A stretch of 49,485 nt of DNA from Stenotrophomonas maltophilia (GCF_013464915.1 NZ_RAVT01000002.1:91557-141041), one strand, 5' to 3'; positions 39,595-49,198 are shown, counted from the stretch's first letter. Numbers and translations: made by a program. Notes: generated by a model from the letters alone, not told the origin.

Positions 39595-41280
39595 TCACCC
39601 GGGGGCGGAAAGAGCCCCTGGCCTGCCTTGATGGCCCTCCCCCAGATCGATCAGCCGATCGGCCGCGGTCACGACGCTGCGCCGGTGGGTGATGGCCACG
39701 ACGGTGACCTCACCGGCAATGGCACGGATGTGGTCCATGATCTCGCGCTCGGTGGCTTCGTCCAGGGCAGAGCTTGCTTCGTCCAGGAACAGGATTGCCG
39801 GCTCGCCATACAGCGCACGCGCGATGGCGATGCGCTGGCGCTCCCCGCCGGAAAGCTTCAGGCCACGCTCGCCCACCGTGGTCTCAAGCCCCTCGGGCAA
39901 GGCCTCGATCAGTGGCAGGATCGCGGCCTTGCGTGCGGCATGCCGCAGCCGGGCATCATCACGCGCGCGCCCCAGCAGGATGTTGTCGGCCAGGCTTTCA
40001 TTGAGCAGGATGACGTCCTGGGGAACCACCGCGACCGCGGCATGCCACGCAGCACGGTCGATATCGGACAGCTCGACGCCATCCACGAGAATCCGGCCAC
40101 GCTGGGGATCGATCGACTTCAGGGCCAGCTTGAACAGCGTCGACTTGCCCGACCCGGTGGGCCCCATCAGGAAGGTGATGCCGCCGCGCCCGGCCTGGAA
40201 GCAGACATCGTCCACCCCGCGCCCGTTGCCGTAACGATGGCTGACCCGCTGGAACTCCAGCCGGCCATCGCCCCCGGCGAAGCGCTGGGCATGGGCCACC
40301 TGCCGTTCTTCGGGCGCAGCCCACAGGGTTGAAAGCGGGCCCAGCATGCTCCAGGAGCGCGCGACGTCGTCGATGGAACGGGCAATCATCTCGAACGGCA
40401 TGTTCAGCTGCAGCAGCAGCAGATTGAACAGGACGATGTCGCCGACGCTGAGCGTCCCACTCTGGTAGCGCGGCAGCAGCAGATGGAAGGTCACGATGAA
40501 CTCCACCGCGAGGCCGATGCCCAGCAGGGCGATGAAGCCTATCCGCTGCAGCACGTAGGCGCGCCAGCTGTCGCGCACGTCCTGGGCCTTCCGCTCGAAG
40601 CGCTGCACCATCCAGGCGCTGCCGCCGAACTGGCGCAGCGTTTCCATGGCATTCATGGCGTTGCCGACGAAACGGGCATTCTGCTGCCCGGCCTCGACGG
40701 CGGCTTCACGATGGATGCGGGCACGGCGGGTGGCGATGGCCGAGAGCGTGACCGCCACCAAGCCGTAAGCCAGCACGATCACCACCACCTGCAGGTTGAT
40801 CAACGTGCCCAGCGTCACCAGGGTTAGCACGATCTGCAACGCACTGGGAATGAAGGCAACCAGCCCAAGCTGCACGACGATCTTCAGTGCGCCACGGCCT
40901 TTTTCCCCGGCTGATTGCAGCTCGGCGGGGTTGTGGTCCAGGAAGAAGCTGTTGGTCTTCTTCAACAGGCGGGCGAAGTAGCGGGTGCTGGTGATGAAGC
41001 CGAGGTTCTCGCCGCTGAGGAACGACAGGTACTGCACCGTGTTCTGCAGGGCACTGCCCACGCCCAGTACGACGGCATAGAGCAGGAATCCCCACGCCAG
41101 CGCGTTGACTCCATCGACGGGCAAGCGGTCGATCAGGCGCGAGAACAGGTACGGCGCAGCAACACTGGCAAGACTGGACAACAGGACACTGCCGGCGATC
41201 AGCAGCAACAGCCTGCGGTCGGCCTTCCAGTACGCCGCCAGGATTTCGGCAACTGGCGGCGGAACTGGGGTCTTTGTCAT
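39595..41280 (-). CDS. ABC exporter with fused membrane and ATPase domains (McjD-like)
   Basis: 561 residues from ATG at 41280, preferred over ATG at 41316 because the latter lies within about 10 bases of the predicted promoter. An N-terminal six-helix exporter domain (about 1-300; LLLLIAGSVLLSSLASVAAPYLF) is followed by the NBD with Walker A GPTGSGKST, signature LSGGERQRIA and Walker B ILFLDEASSALDE. The architecture matches peptide/lasso-peptide immunity exporters such as McjD and also Atm1/HlyB types. It heads the operon with the serine hydrolase and protease and is divergent from the TonB operon across the Zur-like site. Inner membrane. Confidence 0.88.
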   Translation of the reverse strand: MTKTPVPPPVAEILAAYWKADRRLLLLIAGSVLLSSLASVAAPYLFSRLIDRLPVDGVNALAWGFLLYAVVLGVGSALQNTVQYLSFLSGENLGFITSTRYFARLLKKTNSFFLDHNPAELQSAGEKGRGALKIVVQLGLVAFIPSALQIVLTLVTLGTLINLQVVVIVLAYGLVAVTLSAIATRRARIHREAAVEAGQQNARFVGNAMNAMETLRQFGGSAWMVQRFERKAQDVRDSWRAYVLQRIGFIALLGIGLAVEFIVTFHLLLPRYQSGTLSVGDIVLFNLLLLQLNMPFEMIARSIDDVARSWSMLGPLSTLWAAPEERQVAHAQRFAGGDGRLEFQRVSHRYGNGRGVDDVCFQAGRGGITFLMGPTGSGKSTLFKLALKSIDPQRGRILVDGVELSDIDRAAWHAAVAVVPQDVILLNESLADNILLGRARDDARLRHAARKAAILPLIEALPEGLETTVGERGLKLSGGERQRIAIARALYGEPAILFLDEASSALDEATEREIMDHIRAIAGEVTVVAITHRRSVVTAADRLIDLGEGHQGRPGALSAPG

Positions 41281-41324
41281 CGATGTCGTTCCAGCAGGCC
41301 CACGGCGTCTCTCCATTGCTCGCC

Positions 41325-41347
41325 CAAATGCTATGATATAACATCGC
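41325..41347. promoter_or_regulatory. Zur-like box in the divergent promoter region
   Basis: Core TGCTATG-A-TATAACA, with flanking AAA and CGC, matches 17 of 22 defined bases of the gamma-proteobacterial Zur consensus (7-1-7 dyad TGTTATA-N-TATAACA; family knowledge). One arm is perfect and the other 5 of 7. It lies between the ABC exporter operon and the TonB operon and overlaps a candidate -10 (TATGAT, 41332-41337) for the TonB gene, so Zur with zinc would block both. Confidence 0.65.
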
Positions 41348-41386
41348 CATTAAGGGCGGCGCAGCCGCGTTGCAGGCCACTTTCGG

Positions 41387-43798
41387 ATGGGATCGATGGA
41401 CCGGGGAATGACGAACGTATCCACTGCCACGCCGCGCGCATGCATGGCCCTCGGCATCACCGCTGCATTGCTGGCCAGCCTGCCGGTGGCGGCACAGAGC
41501 ACGGTCGCTGGCCAGCGCTCGAGTGCGGCAGGCTCGCCGCCCGAGGCCCCGGCCACGACCCTGGACAAGGTCCTGGTGGTGGGCAGCAACATCCGCAACG
41601 CCGCAGGTGGCGGCGCCTCGCCGGTCATCGTGATCGACAGGGAAGCCATCGACCGCACCGGCGCGGCCACCGTGCAGCAACTGTTCGAGAAACTGCCGCA
41701 GAACTTCGGCGGTGGCGCCAACGGTGCGAACGTTGCCAACCTGGGGGTCGACCGCGATACCGGCAACAACTTCGGCCAGGGCACCGCCCTGAACCTGCGC
41801 GGGCTGGGTACCGGCACCACGCTGACCCTGATCAACGGCCACCGCGTGACCTCATCCAACCGCTACCAGTACGTGGATGTCTCGCTGATCCCGCTGAGTG
41901 CTGTAGAACGCGTGGAAATCCTTACCGATGGCGCCTCGGCCATCTACGGCACCGATGCGGTCGGGGGCGTGGTCAACATCATCCTGCGGCGCGACTTCAC
42001 CGGTTACGAGACCGCTGTGCGCTATGGCACGGTCACTGCCGGCAGCATGGAGGAATACCAGGCATCGCAGTCCGCAGGCTGGTCATGGGAGGGTGGTCAC
42101 GTACTGGCCAGCTACGAGTTCCTGAAGCAGGGCAACCTGCCGGCGGTGGAGAAGGACTTCTCGAGAAACGTGCGGGTCAAGCCCTACGACCTCTATCCAG
42201 GATCGAAGCGGCACAGCCTGTATGTGGACGGCGTGCAGCAGCTCACTGATGTGCTGACCCTGAACGTCACCGGCTCCTTTGCCAAGCGCGAGATGGATAC
42301 CACCATTTCCGGCACGGCCGACGAAACAAGACTGTTCCCGCACACGCGGCAGTTCGACCTGTTCGCCGGCCTCACGCTGGATCTTCCCAATGAGTGGCAG
42401 GCACGCCTGGATTCCGGGTTCGGCAGGAGCGATGTGTCCTACCAGCGCACCACCATCACCGGCAGCTCCGCCAGTACCGCACCGTCCACCAACACCAATT
42501 CCGAATCGCGCTACCTGGACGTGGTTGCCGACGGTGAACTGTTCAACCTGCCCGTCGGCGGCGTTCGTGCTGCTTTCGGTGCGGGGTACCGTCGCGATGG
42601 CTACGAACTGGTCGATCACCGTGGCCTGGAAAAGCCGCTCGACCTGCAGCGCACCGTCAGGTCCGCTTTTGCCGAGCTCAACGTTCCGCTGCTGAAGGAC
42701 CTGCCGGGTGTGCGCAGCCTGTCCCTGACCGCAGCGGCGCGCTATGACGACTACAGCGATTTCGGTTCCACGCTGAATCCAAAGTTCGGCGTGCTGTGGG
42801 AGGCGACCGAGGGGTTGTCGTTCCGCGCCAGCCATGGCCGCTCCTACCGGGCGCCGGTGTACCAGGACATGCAGTTGAACAACACCGTGGTGGTGGCAAA
42901 CGTGCCCAATCCGGCCGCGCCCGGTGGCAACACGATCCTCATGATGCTGTCCAATGGCAACCCGGATCTGGGCCCCGAACGTGCCAAGACCTGGACCGGC
43001 GGTTTCTCGTTCGCACCGCCGTCGGTGCCTGGCCTCAGGATCGACGCGAACTACTACCACATCGACTACGCCGACCGCATCGGCAGTGGCTTCGGCGGCA
43101 GCTTCCCCTCGCTGTTCCTCCAGTCCACGGCCCCCTACGCGGACATCCTGACCACCAACCCCACGCAGCAGCAGATCCAGCAGGCGCGCCAGCTGGGTGT
43201 GTCGGGGCTGGGCCTGTTCGTCTCGCGCGTGGGCCCGTATGCGCTGCCCGCCGGAACGGACGAAACCAACAGCCAGGTGATCCTCGACAACCGCTTCCGG
43301 AACAATGCCTTCACCCGGCAGCGCGGCGTCGATGTCAGCACCTCCTATGGCTTCGATGCCGGCCAGACCCACATCGCGATCGACCTGGCCGGGCAGTACA
43401 TCATCGAATCGAAGCGGCGCGTGACCAGCACCTCTCCCGAGGTGGACGCGGTGAACGCGGTGTACTACCCGGTGGACCTGAAGCTGCGCGGAGGCATCGC
43501 ACTGAGCCGGCAGCAGGCCGCGGGCGGTCTGTTCGTGAACTACGTGGACAGCTATCGCGATCCGGCCAACCTCGCCCGCCCCCACGTCAGCTCATGGACG
43601 ACCGTCGACCTCAATCTCGCCTATCACTTCGGCCCGCCGGCGGACCCGCAGCGTGGCACCTCGCTCGCGTTCAACGTGCAGAACCTGTTCGACCGGGATC
43701 CACCGTTCATCATCAACAGCATCAATACCGGCTACGACCCCACCAACGCGACAGCGCTGGGGCGTTTCCTGTCCATGACGCTGACGCATCGCTGGTAG
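41387..43798 (+). CDS. TonB-dependent receptor of the putative RiPP locus
   Basis: 803 residues. Signal peptide near residues 20-37 (MALGITAALLASLPVAAQ), no STN domain, plug domain from about residue 60 (TLDKVLVVGSNIRNAAGGGASPVIVIDREAI; TDGASAIYGTDAVGGVVNIILRR) and a barrel ending LSMTLTHRW. The start is uncertain between ATG at 41387, 41396 and 41408; GGATGGG four bases before 41396 makes that plausible. The absence of an STN domain and of fecI/fecR means no surface signalling. It is followed at 7 bp by the ABC-2 permeases. Likely ligand is the product of the cluster or its metal complex; inference. Confidence 0.9.
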   Translation: MGSMDRGMTNVSTATPRACMALGITAALLASLPVAAQSTVAGQRSSAAGSPPEAPATTLDKVLVVGSNIRNAAGGGASPVIVIDREAIDRTGAATVQQLFEKLPQNFGGGANGANVANLGVDRDTGNNFGQGTALNLRGLGTGTTLTLINGHRVTSSNRYQYVDVSLIPLSAVERVEILTDGASAIYGTDAVGGVVNIILRRDFTGYETAVRYGTVTAGSMEEYQASQSAGWSWEGGHVLASYEFLKQGNLPAVEKDFSRNVRVKPYDLYPGSKRHSLYVDGVQQLTDVLTLNVTGSFAKREMDTTISGTADETRLFPHTRQFDLFAGLTLDLPNEWQARLDSGFGRSDVSYQRTTITGSSASTAPSTNTNSESRYLDVVADGELFNLPVGGVRAAFGAGYRRDGYELVDHRGLEKPLDLQRTVRSAFAELNVPLLKDLPGVRSLSLTAAARYDDYSDFGSTLNPKFGVLWEATEGLSFRASHGRSYRAPVYQDMQLNNTVVVANVPNPAAPGGNTILMMLSNGNPDLGPERAKTWTGGFSFAPPSVPGLRIDANYYHIDYADRIGSGFGGSFPSLFLQSTAPYADILTTNPTQQQIQQARQLGVSGLGLFVSRVGPYALPAGTDETNSQVILDNRFRNNAFTRQRGVDVSTSYGFDAGQTHIAIDLAGQYIIESKRRVTSTSPEVDAVNAVYYPVDLKLRGGIALSRQQAAGGLFVNYVDSYRDPANLARPHVSSWTTVDLNLAYHFGPPADPQRGTSLAFNVQNLFDRDPPFIINSINTGYDPTNATALGRFLSMTLTHRW

Positions 43799-43805
43799 GC
43801 CCCGC

Positions 43806-45269
43806 ATGCGTGCCCATTCTCCTGCCGCGTCGAGGCCCACGCTGGCCATCCAGCAGGCCTTCGCTGTTGCGTCCACCCAGCTCACGCTGATGTGGCGAGA
43901 GCGGCGTGTGCTGTGGCTCGCCGTTGTCCTGTTGCTGATTGCGGGTGCGTCGGTGCTCAGCGGCGCCGCACGCATGACCCTGCAGGCGCAGGAGCGCCAG
44001 GCAGTGAGCGAGGAAGAGGCGCGGCTATGGGACAGCCAGGGCACGATCGACCCCCACAGTGCCGCCCATGTCGGGCGAGCCATTCCTGCCCCGGTGCGGC
44101 CGCTGGCGGCGCTGGACCCCGGGCTGACGGATTTCCTGGGAACCTCGGTATTCATCGAGGGCCATGCACGGAACCCGGCCCGGCACCGCGCCGTGGACGC
44201 CGGCACCGCACTCAGTCGCTTCCAGGGCTTCTCCGCAGCATGGGCACTGCAGGTCGTGGCGCCGCTGCTGATCATCCTGTCCGGCTTCGCCAGCCTGTCC
44301 GGCGATGTAGCCCGCGAGACGCTGCGCCAGGAACTCGGCACCGGCGCCTCGGCCGGCGCGCTGATCAGCGGGCGATTGATTGCCCTGGCGGCCGCCTCGC
44401 TGCTGCTGGTGATGGCGATGCTGCTGATCAGCCTTCCAGGGCTGTTCATCCAGTACGGCGGCGCCGCCGATATCGTCGCCCTGCTCGCACTTGCGGCGGC
44501 CTATGTGCTCTATCTGCTGGTGTTCTGCGCGTTCACCGTGGGCGTGTCGGCACTTGCCGGCTCCGCTCGAACGTCGCTGGTGGTACTGCTGGGCTTCTGG
44601 GTGGTGTCCACCCTGCTGGTGCCAAGGGTGGCACCGGCCGTGGCCGAATCCCTGCATCCGACCCCTTCCGCGCCCTCCTTCAGGGTGGGCGTCACCGAAG
44701 AAGCGGAGAACGGTACGGATGGCCACGACCCGGCGGACAAGCGGCTGGACGCCTTGCGCACGGCTTTGATGGCGCGCTACCACGTCGACAACGTGGACGA
44801 CCTGCCGGTGAACTTCCGCGGCGTGGCCCTGGAGTTTGCCGAGGCGAACTCGACGCGCGTCTACAACCGCCACTTCGACAACCTGCATGCCACCTACCAG
44901 CAGCAGGATGCCACGCAGCGATTGTTCGCCATTGCCTCTCCAACGCTGGCGCTGCAGTCCTGGTCGCGTGCGTTCGCGGGCACGGATTTCCGGGCGCACC
45001 TGGCATTCCTGCGTGGGGTGGAGGAGTACCGCTACCGGTTGATCCAGGCACTCAACCAGGAAGTGAAACTGCACAAGGCGCCAGGGGGCGGGAAGCATCT
45101 GGCCGATATCGCCGGCATCACCCGCCCAGTGCAGTACCGGGGGCCGCAGCAGAGCCTGGCTGGCATCGCCGCAATCCAGGGCGTGAACCTCGCCATTCTG
45201 TTCGCATGGCTGATGCTCGGTCTCATGGCGGTCGTCGTTTCGTCGCGGCAGCTGGGCAGATCGCCATGA
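43806..45269 (+). CDS. ABC-2-type transporter permease with DUF3526-like region (first)
   Basis: 487 residues with about six membrane segments: an N-terminal one (VLWLAVVLLLIAGASVLSG), a large periplasmic region (about 55-150), a central helical bundle (WALQVVAPLLIILSGFASLSGDVARETLRQELGTG) and a C-terminal segment. The ABC-2 fold with a long extracytoplasmic domain and a second, C-terminal soluble part is the DUF3526 pattern. It starts 7 bp after the receptor gene and overlaps the second permease by ATGA. Together with the second permease and the ATPase it would form an exporter or importer across the inner membrane. Confidence 0.85.
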   Translation: MRAHSPAASRPTLAIQQAFAVASTQLTLMWRERRVLWLAVVLLLIAGASVLSGAARMTLQAQERQAVSEEEARLWDSQGTIDPHSAAHVGRAIPAPVRPLAALDPGLTDFLGTSVFIEGHARNPARHRAVDAGTALSRFQGFSAAWALQVVAPLLIILSGFASLSGDVARETLRQELGTGASAGALISGRLIALAAASLLLVMAMLLISLPGLFIQYGGAADIVALLALAAAYVLYLLVFCAFTVGVSALAGSARTSLVVLLGFWVVSTLLVPRVAPAVAESLHPTPSAPSFRVGVTEEAENGTDGHDPADKRLDALRTALMARYHVDNVDDLPVNFRGVALEFAEANSTRVYNRHFDNLHATYQQQDATQRLFAIASPTLALQSWSRAFAGTDFRAHLAFLRGVEEYRYRLIQALNQEVKLHKAPGGGKHLADIAGITRPVQYRGPQQSLAGIAAIQGVNLAILFAWLMLGLMAVVVSSRQLGRSP

Positions 45270-46624
45270 GCGTGGTGTCGATTGGCCGCTACGAGGTCCG
45301 TCGCCTGCTGCGTGACCGGGCGCTGCCGGTGCTGCTTGTCCTCCTGCTGGGGCTGGCAGCCTACGCCGCCTGGAACGGCCGCGCCTGGGTAGACCAGCGC
45401 GAGGCGGCCATCGCACTGATCAAGCAGGAAGAGCAGCAGACCAGGGATCGCAGCCGCAGGTTCGTCGGCAAGGCGCCGTCGGTGCTGCCCCGCGTGCAGC
45501 CGGTGCTGGTGCCCGGTGAGATGGCATCGCTATCGATCGGCCAGGCGGATGCCTACCCCTACACCGCCGACGTGGTCGCGCTGGGCGATCCGACCCAGCT
45601 GCTCAAGCACGTCTGGGCCGACATCGGCAATCCGGCAGCACGGGCCGCAGGGCGGTTCGATCTGGCCTTCGTCATCGTCTTCCTGCTGCCGTTGGTCATT
45701 CTCGTGGCCACCCATGACCTGTGGTCGCGTGAGCGTGAGCGCGGGATCGTGGCGCTGCTGTTGTCGCAGCCGGTTTCGGCGACGCGGCTGCTCGTGGTCA
45801 AGGCACTCGCCCGTGGCCTGATGGTGCTGCTGCCCACGCTGGCCATCATCGTCGCAATGGCCGTCTGGTCAGGCGCCCGCAGCCCAGTGGGGTTGATCAT
45901 GCTGGCCCTGACCGTACTCGCCTACGGTGCTTTCTGGCTGGCATTGGCGCTGCTGATCGCGTGCCTTTCCCGCCGCACCACCGAGGCGGCCATCGCCGCC
46001 GGCGCGCTGTGGCTGCTGATCGTGGTCATGGCCCCCTCATTGACCCTGGCCGCGGTGAACCTGATCGCGCCGCCACCGTCGCAGATGCAGTTCGCCACGG
46101 AAGTGAAGGCGATGCAGTCAGATATCGCCAAGCGCCAGCAGCGCGAGCACCTCGTACGACCGGCACCCCAGCATTCGTCATCGCCTGTCATTCCCGATGC
46201 GGTGCGCCAGGCCTATGCCGACCGGGTCGCCGCTGATCGTGAACTGGCCCCGCTGATCGCCTCGCATGCCCGGGCGGAGGCAGCGTACCGTCGCGTACTG
46301 GACAGGGTGCGGCTGCTGCTGCCCGCCGTGGCCACCCAGGACGCGCTTGACCGCATCGCAGGCTCGGATGCCGACCGCGCGCTCGACTTCCAGCGTCAGG
46401 TCCACACTTTCTGGCAGGCGCGGCGGCTGTTGCACGAGGGCTATCTGGACCGTGACCTGCCGCAGACCCTCGACGAGTACGAGGCACTCCCCCGCTTCCA
46501 GTTCCGCGAGCCCGCGGGCGCTGCCCAGCCGGGTGTCCTGGCCGATCTTGCCGCCCTGATCATCGCCAGCCTGATTGTCCTGCTTGCTGCCGCCTCGCTG
46601 CGCGGTCGGCTGGCAACGCCCTGA
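45266..46624 (+). CDS. ABC-2-type transporter permease (second)
   Basis: 452 residues with the same plan as its neighbour: N-terminal helix (VLLVLLLGLAAYAAW), a periplasmic domain, then FDLAFVIVFLLPLVILVATHDLWSRERERGIVALLLSQPV (a conserved ABC-2 element) and further helices. A long soluble part around residues 280-430. The ATG overlaps the upstream stop, and the ATPase gene follows after 12 bp. The pair is probably a heterodimer. Direction of transport is unknown. Confidence 0.85.
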   Translation: MSVVSIGRYEVRRLLRDRALPVLLVLLLGLAAYAAWNGRAWVDQREAAIALIKQEEQQTRDRSRRFVGKAPSVLPRVQPVLVPGEMASLSIGQADAYPYTADVVALGDPTQLLKHVWADIGNPAARAAGRFDLAFVIVFLLPLVILVATHDLWSRERERGIVALLLSQPVSATRLLVVKALARGLMVLLPTLAIIVAMAVWSGARSPVGLIMLALTVLAYGAFWLALALLIACLSRRTTEAAIAAGALWLLIVVMAPSLTLAAVNLIAPPPSQMQFATEVKAMQSDIAKRQQREHLVRPAPQHSSSPVIPDAVRQAYADRVAADRELAPLIASHARAEAAYRRVLDRVRLLLPAVATQDALDRIAGSDADRALDFQRQVHTFWQARRLLHEGYLDRDLPQTLDEYEALPRFQFREPAGAAQPGVLADLAALIIASLIVLLAAASLRGRLATP

Positions 46625-46636
46625 GGAAACGTCCAC

Positions 46637-47347
46637 ATGCTGTCTGCAAAGAGCCTGGTCATGGAGCACGGTGCGCATCGTGCGCTGGATGACGTCAGTT
46701 TCGAGGTGAAGCCCGGCGAGATCTTCTGCCTGCTGGGCGCCAACGGCGCCGGCAAGTCGACGACCATCAAGCTGTTCCTTGGCTTTCTGAAACCCACCTC
46801 CGGTGCGGCCGAAGTGGACGGTCTCAGTGCACACCAGCAGCCGCAGGAGGTACGGCGGCGGCTGCTGTACATCCCCGAGACCGTGGCGCTGTACGACGAG
46901 TTGACCGGCTATGAAAACCTGGACTACTTCGCCCGCCTGGCCGGTGTCGAGGAGCGCTCACCTGCGCGGCTGAAGCAGGCGCTCAGGTCGGCCGGGCTGG
47001 CAACCGAGGCGTTCGGGCGCCGCGCGGGCCTGTATTCCAAGGGCATGCGGCAGAAGGTCGGCGTCGCACTGGCCATCGTCAAGGAAGCCAAGGCGCTGCT
47101 GCTGGATGAGCCGACCTCCGGCCTGGACCCCACGGCATCCGCCGAGTTCCACGAGCTGATCGTACGGGAGCGTGATCGCGGCACGGCGATCCTGATGGCA
47201 ACCCACGATCTGTTCCGGGCCCGCGAGGTGGCGACCACGATCGGCCTGATGCGCGCCGGTCGTCTGCGCAGGACGCTGGATGCCAGCACGATCACCGCGA
47301 ACCATCTCGAGAACCTCTACCTGGAAGAGATGAGCCGGAACGCCTAG
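46637..47347 (+). CDS. ABC transporter ATPase
   Basis: 236 residues: Walker A GANGAGKST, Q-loop segment in LLYIPETVALYDELTGYENLDYFARLAG, signature YSKGMRQKVGVALAI, Walker B ALLLDEPTSGLDP and the H-loop ATHDLF. SD AGGA lies nine bases upstream. It energises the two ABC-2 permeases. Its stop overlaps the stop of the convergent cyclase gene by four bases with no room for a terminator. Confidence 0.92.
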   Translation: MLSAKSLVMEHGAHRALDDVSFEVKPGEIFCLLGANGAGKSTTIKLFLGFLKPTSGAAEVDGLSAHQQPQEVRRRLLYIPETVALYDELTGYENLDYFARLAGVEERSPARLKQALRSAGLATEAFGRRAGLYSKGMRQKVGVALAIVKEAKALLLDEPTSGLDPTASAEFHELIVRERDRGTAILMATHDLFRAREVATTIGLMRAGRLRRTLDASTITANHLENLYLEEMSRNA

Positions 47348-49185
47348 ACCACGCCGGCTGTCTGCGGACCAGCCTGGCCGGACCAGCGCCTCAGCCAGGC
47401 TTCGATGTTGATCTGCGGGCCGAAGATGCCCAGCACCTGCGACGAGTGATCCGGACTGACCCCTCGGATGCCCGCATCGGCCAGCGCGCTGTCGAGGTAG
47501 CCACGCCTGGCCAGGAACCCATCGACAAGCAGGCTGCTGATGAACGGCTGGTGCCCCTGGGTGACGGCCACGGAGTGATCATCCAGATACGACTTCACCT
47601 TTCGCGACAGCAGCGCCTCAGGAAGCAGGCCTTTCAGTGCGCGCCGCGCGATGGTGCGGTCCTCCGCATCGGCCATGAGCAGGTGCAGCGGTATGCGCGC
47701 GAACAACTCGACAAGCGGCTGCGCACTGATCGGTGACACGCCATGCCAGCGTCCCACGCCCTCGAACGGATCAAGCACACTGGTCGGGAAAATCATCCGG
47801 CCGATATGGGCCAGCTTGTAGGGGGATACGTGATGCCCCTGCTCCAGGGCATGCCGCAGCCAGGCCGGCTGCATGCCATCCTGCTCGGCATGCTCCACCC
47901 GCACCCATGGGCAGGGCTTGCCCCATCGGCCGTTGATGCTGGCCGGACGCCTGAGCAGGCCATGGACAAGCGCATCCCGCAGTACGCCGTACAGCGAGTC
48001 GCCAGACTGCGCGGTTTCGAAGGCCACGCGGAAGAATCCCCGGTCGATGCCGCGACGCCAGGCGTAGTCGATCGCAGCGGCGTTGCCCTTGAAACGCAGG
48101 AACACTGCATCACCGCCGACACCGGTGAACTGTACGGTGTCGCCGTCGAAGTCCACGTCGCGTCGGTGGAGGAGATAGCCGGAGCAATGCGCTGGCCGCG
48201 CTGTGCGCGGGAAGGTCATGATCTCTTCCAGCGCGCAGTGTGGCTGCCGCCGGTACTCGATGAATTCGCAGTGCCTGCCCGAGGATTGCCGGGCCCCTTC
48301 GACCGCCAGTCGTGCGAATCGCCGCTCGTCGGCACCGATGCCGTCGTCGTAATGATGGACACAGGTCACCTCGGGAGCTGAGGGCGCATGCAGCAGGCCC
48401 GCCAGGATGATCGAGGAGTCCAGCCCACCGGACAGCTGCAACTGGATTTTCCGGTGCTGGCCGGCCAGCGCGCCGATGCAGCCGAGCAGTGTTGAACGGG
48501 CCAGCTGCACGGCCTCGTCGATGTCCTCGACAGCCTGGTCGCGGGCCAGCCGCACCACGTCCCATTGGCATTGCCGGCCGACCGGCTCGCCATCGCGGAT
48601 CGAAACCGCTTCGCCGGGTTCAACGGAAGTGACCTCCTCGAAGCCGGTCTGCAGGCCATCACGAAACGGGTACAGCAGGGAGTAGGACAGGAACGACCAG
48701 TCCACGCTGAAGTCGCGCAGGCCCAGCCTCAGGCAGTCTTCCATGTTGGAGAAGACGATCGTCACCTGGCCCACCGTGGTCATGTAGCACGGGATCTCCG
48801 CAGTGGGATCGCGCAGGACAAACCAGCTCGCCGTCTGCGGCTGGTAGCCGAACGCCACGTACCGGCCCCAGTACCGCTCGACGATGCTGCGGCCGAGGGT
48901 GCTGCAGGCGCTGTCGGCCGAGTCCGCATCGAGGTTTGCGCGCTCAGGTACGATGCCTGCGCCAAAATGCTTGTGGAACAGCGTTCCGAGCACCGCCAGG
49001 GAACCGGATCGATTGCATTCGAAATAGCCGGGATTGTCAGTCTGCGCGTAGATCGCAGCCCCGTTTCCGTTCATCACGCAGCTGGCACCGGGCAGCGTGG
49101 CCTCGATCCTTGCCACCGCCTGGCCCGCGTGGGCAGTCGCGGATTCGGAGAACGTGTTCCAGAGCACGGCGATGTATCGATACAT
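47344..49185 (-). CDS. Lasso-peptide-type cyclase (asparagine synthase family)
   Basis: 613 residues. The N-terminal glutamine-amidotransferase-like domain starts MYRYIAVLW and lacks the catalytic Cys2 of true asparagine synthases, as in McjC-type cyclases. The C-terminal synthetase domain has the ATP-pyrophosphatase loop SGGLDSS (residues 252-258) and VGGDAVFLRF, with further conserved VKSYLDDH near the end. McjC-like enzymes adenylate a side-chain carboxylate of a leader-processed peptide and close the macrolactam. It follows the B2 gene by 13 bp. A true asparagine synthetase is possible but less likely given the B2 neighbour. Confidence 0.85.
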   Translation of the reverse strand: MYRYIAVLWNTFSESATAHAGQAVARIEATLPGASCVMNGNGAAIYAQTDNPGYFECNRSGSLAVLGTLFHKHFGAGIVPERANLDADSADSACSTLGRSIVERYWGRYVAFGYQPQTASWFVLRDPTAEIPCYMTTVGQVTIVFSNMEDCLRLGLRDFSVDWSFLSYSLLYPFRDGLQTGFEEVTSVEPGEAVSIRDGEPVGRQCQWDVVRLARDQAVEDIDEAVQLARSTLLGCIGALAGQHRKIQLQLSGGLDSSIILAGLLHAPSAPEVTCVHHYDDGIGADERRFARLAVEGARQSSGRHCEFIEYRRQPHCALEEIMTFPRTARPAHCSGYLLHRRDVDFDGDTVQFTGVGGDAVFLRFKGNAAAIDYAWRRGIDRGFFRVAFETAQSGDSLYGVLRDALVHGLLRRPASINGRWGKPCPWVRVEHAEQDGMQPAWLRHALEQGHHVSPYKLAHIGRMIFPTSVLDPFEGVGRWHGVSPISAQPLVELFARIPLHLLMADAEDRTIARRALKGLLPEALLSRKVKSYLDDHSVAVTQGHQPFISSLLVDGFLARRGYLDSALADAGIRGVSPDHSSQVLGIFGPQINIEAWLRRWSGQAGPQTAGVV

Positions 49186-49198
49186 GCGACAGGTTTCG

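Noticed and set aside
41281-41316. Upstream ATG at 41316 as start of the ABC exporter
   Set aside because: It would leave only about 10 bases to the candidate promoter/Zur site; ATG at 41280 starts the conserved protein and has GGAAC upstream.
43892-45265. Long upstream extension of the second ABC-2 permease frame
   Set aside because: The extension lies out of frame within the first permease; ATG at 45266 overlaps the stop in the usual ATGA manner.
47344-49185. Ordinary asparagine synthetase (AsnB)
   Set aside because: The protein begins MYRYIAVLW without Cys2 and is next to a B2-type peptidase; McjC-like cyclase fits better.
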